A stretch of 64,000 nt of DNA from Nevskia ramosa DSM 11499 (GTDB lineage Bacteria; Pseudomonadota; Gammaproteobacteria; Nevskiales; Nevskiaceae). This document shows positions 20,210 to 29,371 of this stretch, in pieces. The DNA is taken from the NCBI RefSeq assembly GCF_000420645.1, contig NZ_ATVI01000005.1, forward strand, positions 372,001-436,000, written 5' to 3'. A program made the translations under genes and the position numbers. How positions within the stretch are numbered: position 1 is the first letter of the stretch; every line of letters starts with the position of its first letter. The notes beneath the pieces are model-generated. The model saw only the letters and a list, made by a program, of their open reading frames with translations, had not been told where the DNA came from and searched no databases.

Positions 20210-21064
20210 TTACCGGGTGGTGCTGGCGACGCTACCTAGCTTGACGGCGACCTCGCTGCTGAAGCTCAGGTCCTTGGTGTCGACCACGTCGGCGTGCAGG
20301 GCGCCATCGCCGCTGGGCAGGAAATAGAAGCGGAAGTTCGGGTTTTCGCTGATCGAGAAATCGATGTCGGCGGTCAGGATCGGCTTGTCGCCGTAGCGGA
20401 CGCTGAGCTTGCGCACGTAGTACGCCGGTTCATACAGGCGGCTGACCTGATCGAGCACCAGCCCCGATGCGTTCGGATGGCTGATGGCGAGCTGCACGGC
20501 GGCCGGCTTGCCGGCTTCGAGCGGACCATCGACCCTGAACTTTATCCGCCCGGCATTGCGCAGCGCTTCCTTCGGATCCTTGCCGGCCGGCGCCGAACAG
20601 CCGCCGGATGCCTTGACGTAGTGGCTGGCCATGTACAGCGAGCCATCATTCAGTTCGGCGATCGCCCGCACGTCGGTGTACTGCTCGATGCGGATGCGCG
20701 TCTCGATGTCGGCTCGGCCGCTATCCGGCGTCAGCTCGAACACGGCAGCGATCGGCGAAGGGTTGTTGTCGACCAGCAGATAGAGCTTCTGCACGTAACG
20801 GGTCGGTGATTGCACGATCTTCGTGCGGATCGCGATCGGCACCGTCGACGCATCCTCGGCGCGGTTCGGTGCCTCGAGCACGATGATCTCGCCGGCGTTC
20901 TCGTCGATCGCCCGGCTGCCGAACAGACCGTTGCGAACCTTCGGCCAGATCGGCGCGGCCGAGGCTTGCGGAGCGGGGTCCGCCGGCGCTGCGAAGACTT
21001 GCGGTACGAAGGCGGCTAGCAGGCCGACCAGGGCGACGCGCTGCCAGTGCTGGAACAGGAACAT
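20210..21064 (-). CDS. Quinoprotein dehydrogenase-associated SoxYZ-like carrier
   Basis: 284 residues from the ATG at 21064, chosen because GGAGG sits 7 bases upstream; an ATG at 21079 would overlap the previous gene. A Sec signal peptide ends near residue 26. The N-terminal half resembles SoxY and carries the swinging-arm Cys in SGGCSAPAG (GGC at 154-156), here internal rather than at the C-terminus. The C-terminal half resembles SoxZ. Such fused SoxYZ-like proteins are a recurring partner of PQQ methanol dehydrogenases, together with the two MBL-fold proteins found here. The cysteine presumably carries a bound intermediate; the reaction is not known. Confidence 0.88.
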   Translation of the reverse strand: MFLFQHWQRVALVGLLAAFVPQVFAAPADPAPQASAAPIWPKVRNGLFGSRAIDENAGEIIVLEAPNRAEDASTVPIAIRTKIVQSPTRYVQKLYLLVDNNPSPIAAVFELTPDSGRADIETRIRIEQYTDVRAIAELNDGSLYMASHYVKASGGCSAPAGKDPKEALRNAGRIKFRVDGPLEAGKPAAVQLAISHPNASGLVLDQVSRLYEPAYYVRKLSVRYGDKPILTADIDFSISENPNFRFYFLPSGDGALHADVVDTKDLSFSSEVAVKLGSVASTTR

Positions 21065-21066
21065 GT

Positions 21067-22014
21067 TCAGTCCTCCCACTCGAGTTCGGTGTAGACCGCC
21101 GTCACGTTGCGGCGGTGATAGTCGTCAAACAGCAGCCACGTTTTCTGCGGCGGCTCACGCCCGAGGGTTTCGACAGTCTGCGCCAGTGTGGTCCCGGCTT
21201 TCAGCGCTGCGCGAACGCTGTTTATAAGCTGATCCAGATATTTCTGCTGCGGTTTGAACGCGGCGCCCGCGTCGTGCTGGACCGGGCCATGACCGGGAAC
21301 CAGATGGGCCGGCTTCAAAGCTCGCAGCGCAGCCATCGCCTTCAACCAGCCAAGGGCGCGCCCGTCGACCACCGGGATGCGATCGACGAACAGCAGATCG
21401 CCGGTCCACAGGGTTTGGGTCCGCTCGTCGAAGACGGTCAGATCATTGTTGGTATGGGCCGTCGGCCAGGCTTGCAGGCTGAGGCGCCGGTTGCCGAGAT
21501 CCAGCGTTTCGCGATCGCTGACCAGCAAGGTCGGCGCCGCACTGCCGCTGCCTTCTGCAGCAGCGCCGAGCGTGCTGCGCAGCTTGGCGACAAAGCCGTC
21601 GCGTCTTGCCGCCAGCGCTGCCGGGTACTCGGCATGGGCTACGAAGACCGTGGCCGGGTCCTCGAACGCGGCGTCGCCGAAGCTGTGATCCGGATGAACG
21701 TGAGTGTGGATGAGGTAGCAGATCGGCTTCGCGGTGGCGCGCCGGATGGCCTCCCGCAGCGCAGTGCCGATGGCCAGGCTGCCACCGCTGTCGATCACCG
21801 CGACACAGCGATCACCGGCGATGTAGCCGATGTTGGCGATGTCGCCGCCATTGGCCGCCGTGATGTCCTGCTGCTGGCCGCGATGGACGTAGATTCCTTC
21901 TGCGACTTTTTCGAGGCTGAAGTCAGGTGCTGCTGTGGCCGGTGTCGGCAGCGTGCCGGCCAGCAGAACGATCGACGCCAGCATCGATCGCCATGCGGCC
22001 GGCAGCCGACTCAT
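21067..22014 (-). CDS. Quinoprotein-relay MBL-fold metallohydrolase 2
   Basis: 315 residues with a Sec signal peptide to about residue 29. The metallo-beta-lactamase fold is intact: HTHVHPDH at 103-110, a later His in PTAHTNNDL, Asp in TGDLLF and His in PGHGPV. It therefore should bind two metal ions and hydrolyse a substrate in the periplasm. SoxH-like proteins of this kind accompany PQQ-dependent alcohol dehydrogenases and SoxYZ-like carriers, where they may release a product from the carrier cysteine. It lies 1 base after the small Cys-containing protein and 2 bases before the carrier gene. Confidence 0.9.
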   Translation of the reverse strand: MSRLPAAWRSMLASIVLLAGTLPTPATAAPDFSLEKVAEGIYVHRGQQQDITAANGGDIANIGYIAGDRCVAVIDSGGSLAIGTALREAIRRATAKPICYLIHTHVHPDHSFGDAAFEDPATVFVAHAEYPAALAARRDGFVAKLRSTLGAAAEGSGSAAPTLLVSDRETLDLGNRRLSLQAWPTAHTNNDLTVFDERTQTLWTGDLLFVDRIPVVDGRALGWLKAMAALRALKPAHLVPGHGPVQHDAGAAFKPQQKYLDQLINSVRAALKAGTTLAQTVETLGREPPQKTWLLFDDYHRRNVTAVYTELEWED

Positions 22015-22015
22015 C

Positions 22016-22387
22016 TCAGCTGACGAAGCAGGACTTGCGCGCCTTGCCGAGCAGTTCGCGGAACTGGTCGGCCAGTCCCTTGGCGACGCGCTCGTTGCGG
22101 ATCACCTGACCGCGCTCGCCGGCGATCGTCGAGGCATAGAACGCCGTCGACGCTTCGACGTAATCCTCGTACGGAAGATCGACCGCCAGCTTGTCGATCA
22201 CGCAGGAGCACTTGTAGACCATTTCCTGCGGTGGCTTGTCAGCGTTCTCGCGCTGGCACATGTGCACGAACTCGACGCGGTCGACGGTCGGGTAATCGTT
22301 GACGGCGGCAGTGGCCGCAGACGGTGCGGCGATCGCCAAGGTCAGCAGTGCGGCAGACAGCGTGCTGCTCAGCTTGTAGGTGGTCAT
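22016..22387 (-). CDS. Small periplasmic protein of the methanol-oxidation operon, unknown
   Basis: 123 residues. A Sec signal peptide ends near residue 28 (ATAA). The mature part of about 95 residues has four cysteines (near 44, 60, 62 and 120), enough for two disulfides, and looks mostly helical. No enzyme motif is visible. It is coded between xoxJ (58 bases) and the metallohydrolase (1 base). I do not recognise a named family. A structural or cofactor-handling role in the quinoprotein system is plausible from context only. Confidence 0.75.
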   Translation of the reverse strand: MTTYKLSSTLSAALLTLAIAAPSAATAAVNDYPTVDRVEFVHMCQRENADKPPQEMVYKCSCVIDKLAVDLPYEDYVEASTAFYASTIAGERGQVIRNERVAKGLADQFRELLGKARKSCFVS

Positions 22388-22446
22388 GGGGCAGTCTCGA
22401 TAAGGATTCAGGCAACAGCCGCCCGTAAAGGGCGGGAAACGCAGGT

Positions 22447-23370
22447 TCAGTTTGCAGCCGCTGCCGCAGGTGGCGCCGGAGGCAGCATCGGCACGCCATA
22501 GTCGTTCAGGATCGCGTCGATCTTGCTCTGATTGCGGGTGATCAGATCGTCTAGCGTCTGCTTCAAAGCCTTGTCGGGAATGCGGACTGCCATCGCGATC
22601 TCGAAATCGAAGCGGACGTTGTGCTCGGACTGCATCGGCAGCACCAGCAGATCGGCTTCCGGATAGCGCTTCGCGTAGTAGCCGGCGATTGGCCCCCAGA
22701 CGATCACGGCATCGAGCTTGCCGGCAATCAGATCGGCTTCGATGATGCCGCCGGAACTCTGATCCGGATCGGCCACCAGCACGCGATACGGCACACCGAT
22801 GTCGAGCAGGCCACGCTTGGCCATCCAGTCCGACGCTGGGGACTTGTCGATGACGCCGATCTTCAGCTTCGCCAGTTTCTCCTGAGGCAAGGCCAGGAAC
22901 TGCTCGACGGACGTGATCCCGGCCAGCGCCTTGCCACGCGGAAACGCCATCGCGTAGGTCGAGCGGTAGTAGGGTTTGGTCGATGCCGTGCCCTGGCTGA
23001 AGCCGGCGGGCACGTCCATGACGATGTCGCAGGGATAATCGTCGCCAGGCAGCTTGAAGCGCAGCGTGTTGCGGATGAAGTTGAAGCGGGCGGGGTAGTC
23101 GAAGGCTTGAACCTTGATGCCCAGATCCGCCGCGAACAGCTCGGCGATCTTGTCTTCGAAGCCCTCACCCTTGGCATTCTGGAACGGCAGATTGTTCGGG
23201 TCGCGGCAGATGCGGAACGCTTTGCGCTCGGCATCCTGAGCCTGTGCTGGCAGCAGGCTGGCCACTCCAGCCAGCAGCAGCGTTGCAGCAACTGCCGCAG
23301 GCCGGATGTTCCGGACTGCCACGATCAACGCGCCGATCCGGGAACCGCCGACCTGCGGCAGCGGCATCAT
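22447..23370 (-). CDS. xoxJ: XoxJ/MoxJ-type periplasmic binding protein
   Basis: 307 residues; a signal-like hydrophobic segment at about residues 25-44 ends in AQAQ. The mature part begins FRICRDPNNLPFQN, the signature of the quinoprotein-dehydrogenase-associated binding proteins, and has a bilobed type II fold pattern without an ABC permease nearby. XoxJ is required for, or helps, activation and assembly of XoxF. The ATG at 23370 overlaps the xoxG stop by four bases; an ATG three bases downstream is also possible. The C-terminus is Ala/Pro-rich. Confidence 0.92.
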   Translation of the reverse strand: MMPLPQVGGSRIGALIVAVRNIRPAAVAATLLLAGVASLLPAQAQDAERKAFRICRDPNNLPFQNAKGEGFEDKIAELFAADLGIKVQAFDYPARFNFIRNTLRFKLPGDDYPCDIVMDVPAGFSQGTASTKPYYRSTYAMAFPRGKALAGITSVEQFLALPQEKLAKLKIGVIDKSPASDWMAKRGLLDIGVPYRVLVADPDQSSGGIIEADLIAGKLDAVIVWGPIAGYYAKRYPEADLLVLPMQSEHNVRFDFEIAMAVRIPDKALKQTLDDLITRNQSKIDAILNDYGVPMLPPAPPAAAAAN

Positions 23371-23768
23371 TCGATGCCCGTCACTTTGGCAGCCGTGATC
23401 TTGCCGTCGGAACGGCCTTTCAGATACGCGTAAAGCGCATCCATGTTGGTCATCACGCCTGGGTTGGATGACCAGCTGGGCATGCCTTTCTCGAGACGGC
23501 CATCGGCGAGGGTTTTGACGAAATCGGCCTTGCTCAGCACTTTCAGACTTTCGATCAGCGATGGGCCAACCATGCCTTCCTGGTTCGGGCCGTGGCAGCG
23601 GTCGCAGGCTGCGGCGCGCCAGGTCTTGAAGCCCTTGAGCGTATTGGCATCGACCTTGGTGCCGTCGACGACGGTATACAGCGGTGCATCGGCGGCCGAT
23701 GCCGTGGTGATCATGCCGCCGGTCAGGGCGGCTGCAGCGATCAGTGAAAACAGTACGCGGTGCTGCAT
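23367..23768 (-). CDS. xoxG: XoxG-type c-type cytochrome, electron acceptor of XoxF
   Basis: 133 residues from the ATG at 23768, which has GGAGG 8 bases upstream; the upstream in-frame start would lack a signal peptide. The Sec signal ends near ASA at 23-25. One haem c site CDRCH lies at 55-59, and a Met in LEKGMPSW or in GVMTNM is a likely axial ligand. In methanol oxidisers the small cytochrome next to xoxJ takes electrons from the PQQ of XoxF and hands them to a terminal oxidase. It is the first gene of the ten-gene accessory operon, 7.7 kb away from xoxF rather than beside it. Confidence 0.9.
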   Translation of the reverse strand: MQHRVLFSLIAAAALTGGMITTASAADAPLYTVVDGTKVDANTLKGFKTWRAAACDRCHGPNQEGMVGPSLIESLKVLSKADFVKTLADGRLEKGMPSWSSNPGVMTNMDALYAYLKGRSDGKITAAKVTGIE

Positions 23769-23862
23769 GTTGAATTCCTCCAGATTAGTAATGACTCGCA
23801 GGACTGGTATGCGTGGCTGGCGCTGAACCAATCCTTAATTCCCGTTATTTCCCTTGGGGGGT

Positions 23863-23899
23863 GGCACCGGTGCCGATGAGCGGCGTTCGGCACGGTGCC
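23863..23899. other. Long bulged hairpin between fghA and xoxG
   Basis: Arms 23863-23876 and 23887-23899 pair with a single bulge (13 bp). A run of ten T's lies on the plus strand at 23905-23914. For the minus-strand fghA transcript the T-run is on the wrong side, so termination of fghA by it is uncertain; it would suit a plus-strand antisense transcript. Confidence 0.5.
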
Positions 23900-23930
23900 A
23901 ATGGTTTTTTTTTTGTTGCTTGTGCGGCTG

Positions 23931-24782
23931 TTACGACAGGCCCAGTTGATTGGCGTGATGCGCCAGGTGATCGGCGATGAAGCTTTGAATGAACCAGTAC
24001 GAGTGGTCGTGATCGGCGTGCAGCCGCAGGCTCAAACGCTGTCCGGAAGCACGTGCCGCTGCGTCCAGATTTTCCGGCTTCAGCTCCCGATTCAGGAAAT
24101 TGTCCGCCAGTCCCTGATCAACGAGAAGCAGACCGGGGTAGGGATTCTTCCTGATCAACAGACTGGCGTCGTACTGCTCCCAAGTAGACGCATCCGAGCC
24201 CAGATAGTTTCCAAATGCTTTCTGGCCCCAGGGCACGGCGACCGGGTTGGAAATCGGTGCGAACGCCGATACCGATTGCCAGCGCGTCGGATTGCGGAGC
24301 GCCGTCACCAGCGCCCCGTGGCCGCCCATCGAATGGCCGAAGATGCCGCGCTTGCTCGGGATGACCGGGAAGTTGGCTTCGATCAGCGCCGGCAGTTCTT
24401 CGTTGATGTACGAGCCCATCCGGTAATTCTTCTTCCAGGGCTCGTTGGTGGCATCGAGATAGAAGCCGGCGGCCAGGCCGAAGTCCCAGCTATCCGCTTC
24501 GCCCGGCAGATTCAGACCGCGTGGGCTGGTATCGCAGGCAACCAGCGCCAAGCCCAATTCGGCGGCAATGCGCTGCGCGCCAGCCTTGATCAGGAAGGTC
24601 TCTTCGGTGCAGGTCAGGCCGGCGAGGTAGTACAGCGCCGGCACCTTGCGATGCGCGGCCTGCGGCGGCAGATAGACGCCGAATTTCATCGGCGTACCGG
24701 TCTCTGTGGACGCATGGGTGTAGAAGCCGATGCGCCCGCCGAAACAGGCCTGATCGCTGCGCTTTTCGATCGCTGCCGTCAT
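23931..24782 (-). CDS. fghA: S-formylglutathione hydrolase
   Basis: 283 residues, the family length. The alpha/beta-hydrolase nucleophile is Ser151 in GHSMGGHGA; a late Asp (LVDQGLAD) and His (DHDHSYW) complete the triad. Motifs YYLAGLTCTEE and DTSPRGLN are typical of esterase D/FrmB. It hydrolyses S-formylglutathione to formate and glutathione in the cytosol, the last step of the glutathione formaldehyde pathway. Its ATG overlaps the frmA stop by one base, so the two are coupled. Confidence 0.95.
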   Translation of the reverse strand: MTAAIEKRSDQACFGGRIGFYTHASTETGTPMKFGVYLPPQAAHRKVPALYYLAGLTCTEETFLIKAGAQRIAAELGLALVACDTSPRGLNLPGEADSWDFGLAAGFYLDATNEPWKKNYRMGSYINEELPALIEANFPVIPSKRGIFGHSMGGHGALVTALRNPTRWQSVSAFAPISNPVAVPWGQKAFGNYLGSDASTWEQYDASLLIRKNPYPGLLLVDQGLADNFLNRELKPENLDAAARASGQRLSLRLHADHDHSYWFIQSFIADHLAHHANQLGLS

Positions 24783-25891
24783 CAGTAGAGCACCACGCCG
24801 CGGATCGATTCACCGCGGGTCATCAGATCGAAGCCTTCGTTGATCTTTTCCAACGGCATCGTGTGGGTGATCAGATCGTCGATGTTGAGCTTGCCGTCCA
24901 TGTACCAGTCGACAATCTTCGGCACATCGGTACGGCCCTTGGCACCGCCGAACGCCGATCCGATCCAGCGCCGGCCGGTGACCAGCTGGAACGGACGGGT
25001 GGAGATCTCGGCACCGGCCGGTGCCACGCCGATGATCGTCGACATGCCCCAGCCCTTGTGGCAGCACTCCAGCGCCTGGCGCATCAGCTTGACGTTGCCG
25101 GTGCACTCGAAGGTGTGATCGGCGCCGCCCTTGGTCAGTTCGACGAGGTGAGCAACGAGATCGCCCTGGACTTCCTTCGGATTGACGAAGTGGGTCATGC
25201 CGAACTTGCGAGCCATCGCTTCGCGGCCCGGGTTGATGTCGATGCCGATGATCATGTTGGCGCCGACCATCTTCAGGCCCTGGATCACGTTCAGGCCGAT
25301 GCCGCCGAGGCCGAAGACGATGCAGTTGGTGCCGTACTCGACCTTGGCGGTGAACAGCACAGCGCCGATGCCGGTGGTCACGCCGCAGCCGATGTAGCAG
25401 ATCTTGTCGAACGGGGCGTCTTCACGAACCTTGGCAACGGCGATTTCCGGCAGCACCGTGTAGTTCGCGAACGTCGAGCAGCCCATGTAGTGCAGCACCG
25501 GCTTGCCCTGGAAGCTGAAGCGGCTGTGGCCGTCCGGCATCAGGCCCTTGCCTTGGGTGGCGCGGATCTTCTGGCAGAGGTTGGTCTTGCCGGACAGGCA
25601 GTACTCGCACTCACGGCATTCCGGCGTGTACAGCGGAATGACGTGATCGCCCTTCTTGACCGAAGTGACGCCGGGGCCGACGTCGACGACGATGCCCGCA
25701 CCCTCGTGACCGAGGATCACCGGGAACATGCCTTCCGGGTCATCGCCGGACAGGGTGAATTTATCGGTATGGCAAAGGCCGGTGGCCTTGATCTCGACCA
25801 GCACCTCGCCAGCGCGCGGGCCATCGAGTTGTACGGTTTCGATCGACAGCGGCTTGCCGGCTTCGAAAGCAACAGCGGCGCGGACATCCAT
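24782..25891 (-). CDS. frmA: S-(hydroxymethyl)glutathione dehydrogenase, class III alcohol dehydrogenase
   Basis: 369 residues. The catalytic zinc site GLCHTD and GHEGAGIV, the structural zinc cysteines in [16 protein letters not shown] and the NAD-binding GLGGIG are all present, with the class III start of KATGLCHTD. It oxidises S-hydroxymethylglutathione to S-formylglutathione with NAD, yielding NADH for CO2 fixation. A good Shine-Dalgarno (AAGGAG, 7 bases from ATG) precedes it. It follows gfa by 121 bases and is coupled to fghA. It can also act as an S-nitrosoglutathione reductase. Confidence 0.97.
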   Translation of the reverse strand: MDVRAAVAFEAGKPLSIETVQLDGPRAGEVLVEIKATGLCHTDKFTLSGDDPEGMFPVILGHEGAGIVVDVGPGVTSVKKGDHVIPLYTPECRECEYCLSGKTNLCQKIRATQGKGLMPDGHSRFSFQGKPVLHYMGCSTFANYTVLPEIAVAKVREDAPFDKICYIGCGVTTGIGAVLFTAKVEYGTNCIVFGLGGIGLNVIQGLKMVGANMIIGIDINPGREAMARKFGMTHFVNPKEVQGDLVAHLVELTKGGADHTFECTGNVKLMRQALECCHKGWGMSTIIGVAPAGAEISTRPFQLVTGRRWIGSAFGGAKGRTDVPKIVDWYMDGKLNIDDLITHTMPLEKINEGFDLMTRGESIRGVVLY

Positions 25892-26012
25892 GATTCAACT
25901 CCTTTTCTTTTTTGGGTTGGGGTAGGGCCTTGGGCCCGATGAAGCGAGTCAGTGATCTGCTCGATGGCGCAGACTTGCCGGCCATCGAGTGGATCGGTAC
26001 AGCGAGGCAATC

Positions 26013-26585
26013 TCAGGCGTGCAGCACGCCCGAAGCCTTGGCCACGTGGGTGGCGATGGCATCCATCAGCGGCGGTGACAGCGCGTCGTAGGTCGGCAGG
26101 CCCAGTTCCGCGAAACGGGCGCGCACGGCGCCCATGTCGGCCGGATTGGTGCCGCCTTCGATTGTCGACGACACGAAAGCTGCGAACTGTGGCTCCTGCC
26201 AGCCGGATTCGGGCGACAGCTCGACGTGTATGAAGTCCAGTCCGTAGAACGGATGCTTCTGGTTTTCGATGCGGCCGAACAGATGCACGCCACAGCCGCT
26301 GCAGGCATTGCGCTGGATCGCTGCAGTGGCATCGACGACCTTCAGCTTGTCGCCGTTGGCGGTGACGCTGAGCTTGTCGCGGCCGACGACGGCGACTACC
26401 GAGAATTTGGCACCAGCGGGCTTCCAGCACTTGGTGCAGCCGCAAGCATGGTTATGGGCAACCTGGGAAGCGACCGACACCTTGACCGGATCGCTCGTGC
26501 ACTTGCAGCTCAGCGTGCCACCGGCAAACGAAGCACTGCCGGGTTTGATGCCGCTGTCGATGGAAGGATGCAGAGAGATCGCCAT
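26013..26585 (-). CDS. gfa: S-(hydroxymethyl)glutathione synthase, Gfa (glutathione-dependent formaldehyde-activating enzyme)
   Basis: 190 residues. The zinc cysteines lie in [16 protein letters not shown] and NACSGCG, the pattern of the Gfa/CENP-V fold. In Paracoccus Gfa promotes or binds the adduct of formaldehyde and glutathione that FrmA then oxidises. It starts 23 bases after the sigma-54 regulator gene and is followed by frmA and fghA, so the formaldehyde route is one block. Its catalytic need is disputed in the literature, since the adduct also forms on its own. Confidence 0.92.
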   Translation of the reverse strand: MAISLHPSIDSGIKPGSASFAGGTLSCKCTSDPVKVSVASQVAHNHACGCTKCWKPAGAKFSVVAVVGRDKLSVTANGDKLKVVDATAAIQRNACSGCGVHLFGRIENQKHPFYGLDFIHVELSPESGWQEPQFAAFVSSTIEGGTNPADMGAVRARFAELGLPTYDALSPPLMDAIATHVAKASGVLHA

Positions 26586-26608
26586 GGTGTTTACTCCTCT
26601 GAGGTCGC

Positions 26609-28639
26609 TCAGTTGTTGAACGACGTTGGGGTGTGCGGACGAGTCGACGCATTGCCGTCAGCCGTACCGGCTTGGGGTGTTGCTTCGCGCAGTTCGCGGC
26701 GCGTGATGCCGTGCCGGAACATTTTCCGGTACAGCGTCTTGCGACTGACGTGCAGCTGCACAGCTGCGGCGCTGACGTTCCAGCGGCAGCTTTCCAGCAC
26801 GCGGCGCAGGGCATCGCGCTCGGCGTCGCCGAGCACGTCGTCGCCATCGAGATCGGAAAGATCCGCCGGGCTCTGTGCCGTGAGCGCGTGCGAGACGCTG
26901 GCGCCCAGCCATTCCTCGTTGAAGTCGGCCATGGTCAGGCAATCGCCTTCGCACATTGCGATCATCGTGCGCAGCACATTGCGCAGTTGCCGGATGTTGC
27001 CCGGCCACGGCGACTGCAACAGCCGTCGCATCACGGCGTCATCGATATCGATCGGCGTACGGTCGCGGGATTCTTCGCGGATCAGGCTCAGCACCAGTTC
27101 GCGGCTGTCCTGACGATCGCGCAGCGCAGGCATGCGCAGCGCCAGGCCATTCAAACGGTAATAAAGATCTTCGCGGAAGCGGCGATCACGCACCTGCTGC
27201 ATCAGATCGCAGTGCGTGGCGCTGATGATGCGGATGTCGACCGGAATCGCTTTCGAACCACCTAGCGGCATCACTTCACGATCCTCGATCACCGACAGCA
27301 GGCGCACCTGAAGCGGCAGCGGCATATCGCCGATTTCGTCTAGGAAGAGCGTGCCGCCATTAGCCTGCACGACACGGCCCGGATGGCCTTCGCGCGTCGC
27401 GCCGGTAAATGCGCCGGCCTTGTAGCCGAACAGTTCGGACTCGATCAGCGTTTCCGGAATGGCTGCGCAGTTGACCGTCACGAAGGCCTTGTCGGCACGG
27501 CGGCTGGCGGCGTGAATCGCTTTCGCGAAGCAGCCCTTGCCGGTACCGGTTTCGCCGAGCAACAGCACCGGGATGTCGCGATCGAGCACCCGGCGAACGA
27601 TGCGGATGTTGTTCGCCATCCGCAGGTCGCCTTGTTCCAGCGTCGCCAGCGGACCGCAAGGCAAGGGCGCCGGAGCCTCGATCGGTTCGCGGCGTGCTTC
27701 GCTGCGGGCATCGCGTTCCGGTGGCTGGATGGCGCTCCAGAGCTTGGTCTGCGAGCTGCGGGCCACCAGCGGTGCCGCGCGGAAGGCGCGGCGCGCGGCG
27801 AGCTGCATCTGGGTCGACATGGTGGTGTCGAAGATCGCTTCCAGCGCCTGGCCACACAGGGCGCGGTGATGCGAGAGACCCAGCAGTTCGAGCGCGCTGC
27901 GATTGGCGCCGACGATCATGCCGTTGTCATCGAAGGCGACGATGCCTTCGCCTGGCGTCGAGATGAATTCTGCCTGGCGGTGGAAGCGCAGCATGTAGTG
28001 GCGCTTGCAGGATTCCAGCAGCGCCCGGTTCTCGATGTTCTGTGCGGCAATCTCGACCAGCGCCAGCGTGTGCGTCTGCGAGCGGCTGAAGCTGCCGGAG
28101 ATATCCAGCGCAGCGACGACTCGGCCCTGCATGTCGAAGATCGGTGCTGCCGAGCAGGTCAGCTCGGTGTTCTGGGCGAGGAAGTGCTCGTTCTGATGAA
28201 TGATCACCGAGCGCTGCTCGACGATGCAGGTGCCCATGCCGTTGGTGCCCAGCTCGCGCTCGCTCCACACCGCCCCTTCGCGCAAGCCGCTGCGCTTGGC
28301 GGTGTTGGCAAAGCCTGGATCGCCGACGTAATGGAGGATCACACCGTCCTGATCGGTCAGCATGATTCCGAAATCATTCTGCTGAAGCCGGTTGCGCAGG
28401 CCCAGCAATTCGATTCTGGCGATCGACAGCAACAGGCCGTGCTGCTCGCGTCGCGCCTGCAGCTCGGGGCGATCGACGACGGTAGCTTTCTTGGGAGTCA
28501 GGGGATCGAGTGCGTAATTCTCGATGCACCGTGTCCATGAATGACGAACCAGATGATCGATTTCGGACGCCGGGGCGATGCCCTGAACGGCCAACTCGAC
28601 CAAGCTGGCGTGACGCGCCGCTTTTTGCGTGGTCAGCAT
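26609..28639 (-). CDS. AcoR-type sigma-54-dependent transcriptional activator
   Basis: 676 residues from the ATG at 28639, chosen for its GGAGG five bases upstream; the frame stays open further upstream but without family resemblance. The N-terminus has the AcoR-like stretch [16 protein letters not shown], a GAF-type sensor at about 75-215 and a PAS-like part at about 225-285. The AAA+ domain has Walker A GETGTGKG at 362-369 and the sigma-54 contact loop GAFTGA at 409-414. A Fis-type helix-turn-helix ends the protein. There is no receiver domain, so it senses a ligand directly. It lies between the formaldehyde genes and xoxF; the sigma-54 promoter before xoxF makes it the likely methanol or formaldehyde regulator. 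Confidence 0.92.
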   Translation of the reverse strand: MLTTQKAARHASLVELAVQGIAPASEIDHLVRHSWTRCIENYALDPLTPKKATVVDRPELQARREQHGLLLSIARIELLGLRNRLQQNDFGIMLTDQDGVILHYVGDPGFANTAKRSGLREGAVWSERELGTNGMGTCIVEQRSVIIHQNEHFLAQNTELTCSAAPIFDMQGRVVAALDISGSFSRSQTHTLALVEIAAQNIENRALLESCKRHYMLRFHRQAEFISTPGEGIVAFDDNGMIVGANRSALELLGLSHHRALCGQALEAIFDTTMSTQMQLAARRAFRAAPLVARSSQTKLWSAIQPPERDARSEARREPIEAPAPLPCGPLATLEQGDLRMANNIRIVRRVLDRDIPVLLLGETGTGKGCFAKAIHAASRRADKAFVTVNCAAIPETLIESELFGYKAGAFTGATREGHPGRVVQANGGTLFLDEIGDMPLPLQVRLLSVIEDREVMPLGGSKAIPVDIRIISATHCDLMQQVRDRRFREDLYYRLNGLALRMPALRDRQDSRELVLSLIREESRDRTPIDIDDAVMRRLLQSPWPGNIRQLRNVLRTMIAMCEGDCLTMADFNEEWLGASVSHALTAQSPADLSDLDGDDVLGDAERDALRRVLESCRWNVSAAAVQLHVSRKTLYRKMFRHGITRRELREATPQAGTADGNASTRPHTPTSFNN

Positions 28640-29371
28640 GTGTTCCTCCTTGCGCGCCGTCGGATCCGTAGATCCGCAGTCTTTATCGTCTTGGTGCTCG
28701 TGCACCTTGCGAAACGCGTCAGAGGAAAAATCATCCGGGACAGCGGGTAGCGAGACACCGAGCGACGGAAGACTACCCCCGTCAGGTGCCCGGTACAACA
28801 ATAGGTTTCCGGGTGCCGGAACGATTGAAGAATCAGGCTTGAAGGGCTCTGGCGGAAGGTCCTGACGACGCCCCGGAGTTGCCATCCAGTAATCCGGAGC
28901 AAGCTGGCGCGCGGGGTCCTGATCGACGCGCAGCTCCGCGACACTGCGCTTGCGGGTCGGCTCTGCAGCCGGTGGATCAACGCGGGGCTGCTCGATCGGA
29001 TTCTTGCGACTGCCGCGCTTTTTCACGAGGGCCGCACTCCACTCGATCGCGCACTCAACGGCCATCCCTCCACTGCGTCGATTCGCAGTGGAGATATCAA
29101 CCGGCAGATGCGATGAGCGTCGAGCAACATTGGCGGGATGCGAGTATCGAGCGTACTGGGGCGTTCTTCTGAATCGCCCTTCGATGCCTCGCATTGCAGA
29201 TCGCGTGCCATCATGGCGATCATGTTGCAGTGCTAAATAGTCAATGAAAACAACACTGAAAACGACGCTTGATCAAGCTTTTCAGGATGTTCCACGACGC
29301 CTGTTTCGATATTGACCCAGTGCTGTGCGCGGCGTGCGCGGAGGCTGCAGGATGTCAGCCGAATGACAGCG
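28640..29371. other. 732-base gap upstream of the sigma-54 activator, no credible gene
   Basis: The gap holds a candidate sigma-54 promoter (29195-29210) and an AT-rich patch at about 29222-29290. Open frames here (for example 28633-28980 and the upstream extension of the activator frame) are Arg/Ser/Pro-rich with no motif, signal peptide or Shine-Dalgarno. If the promoter is used, the activator has a leader of about 545 bases. Confidence 0.6.
29195..29210 (-). promoter_or_regulatory. Candidate sigma-54 promoter upstream of the activator gene
   Basis: The minus strand reads TGGCACG CGAT CTGCA, one mismatch from the consensus TGGCACG-N4-TTGCW, with the right spacing between the GG and GC elements. 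Transcription would run towards 28639 and could allow autoregulation. Confidence 0.5.

Noticed and set aside
28640-29194. Upstream 185-codon extension of the sigma-54 activator
   Set aside because: It has no resemblance to the family and no start signal, while the ATG at 28639 has an ideal Shine-Dalgarno and begins where AcoR homology begins.
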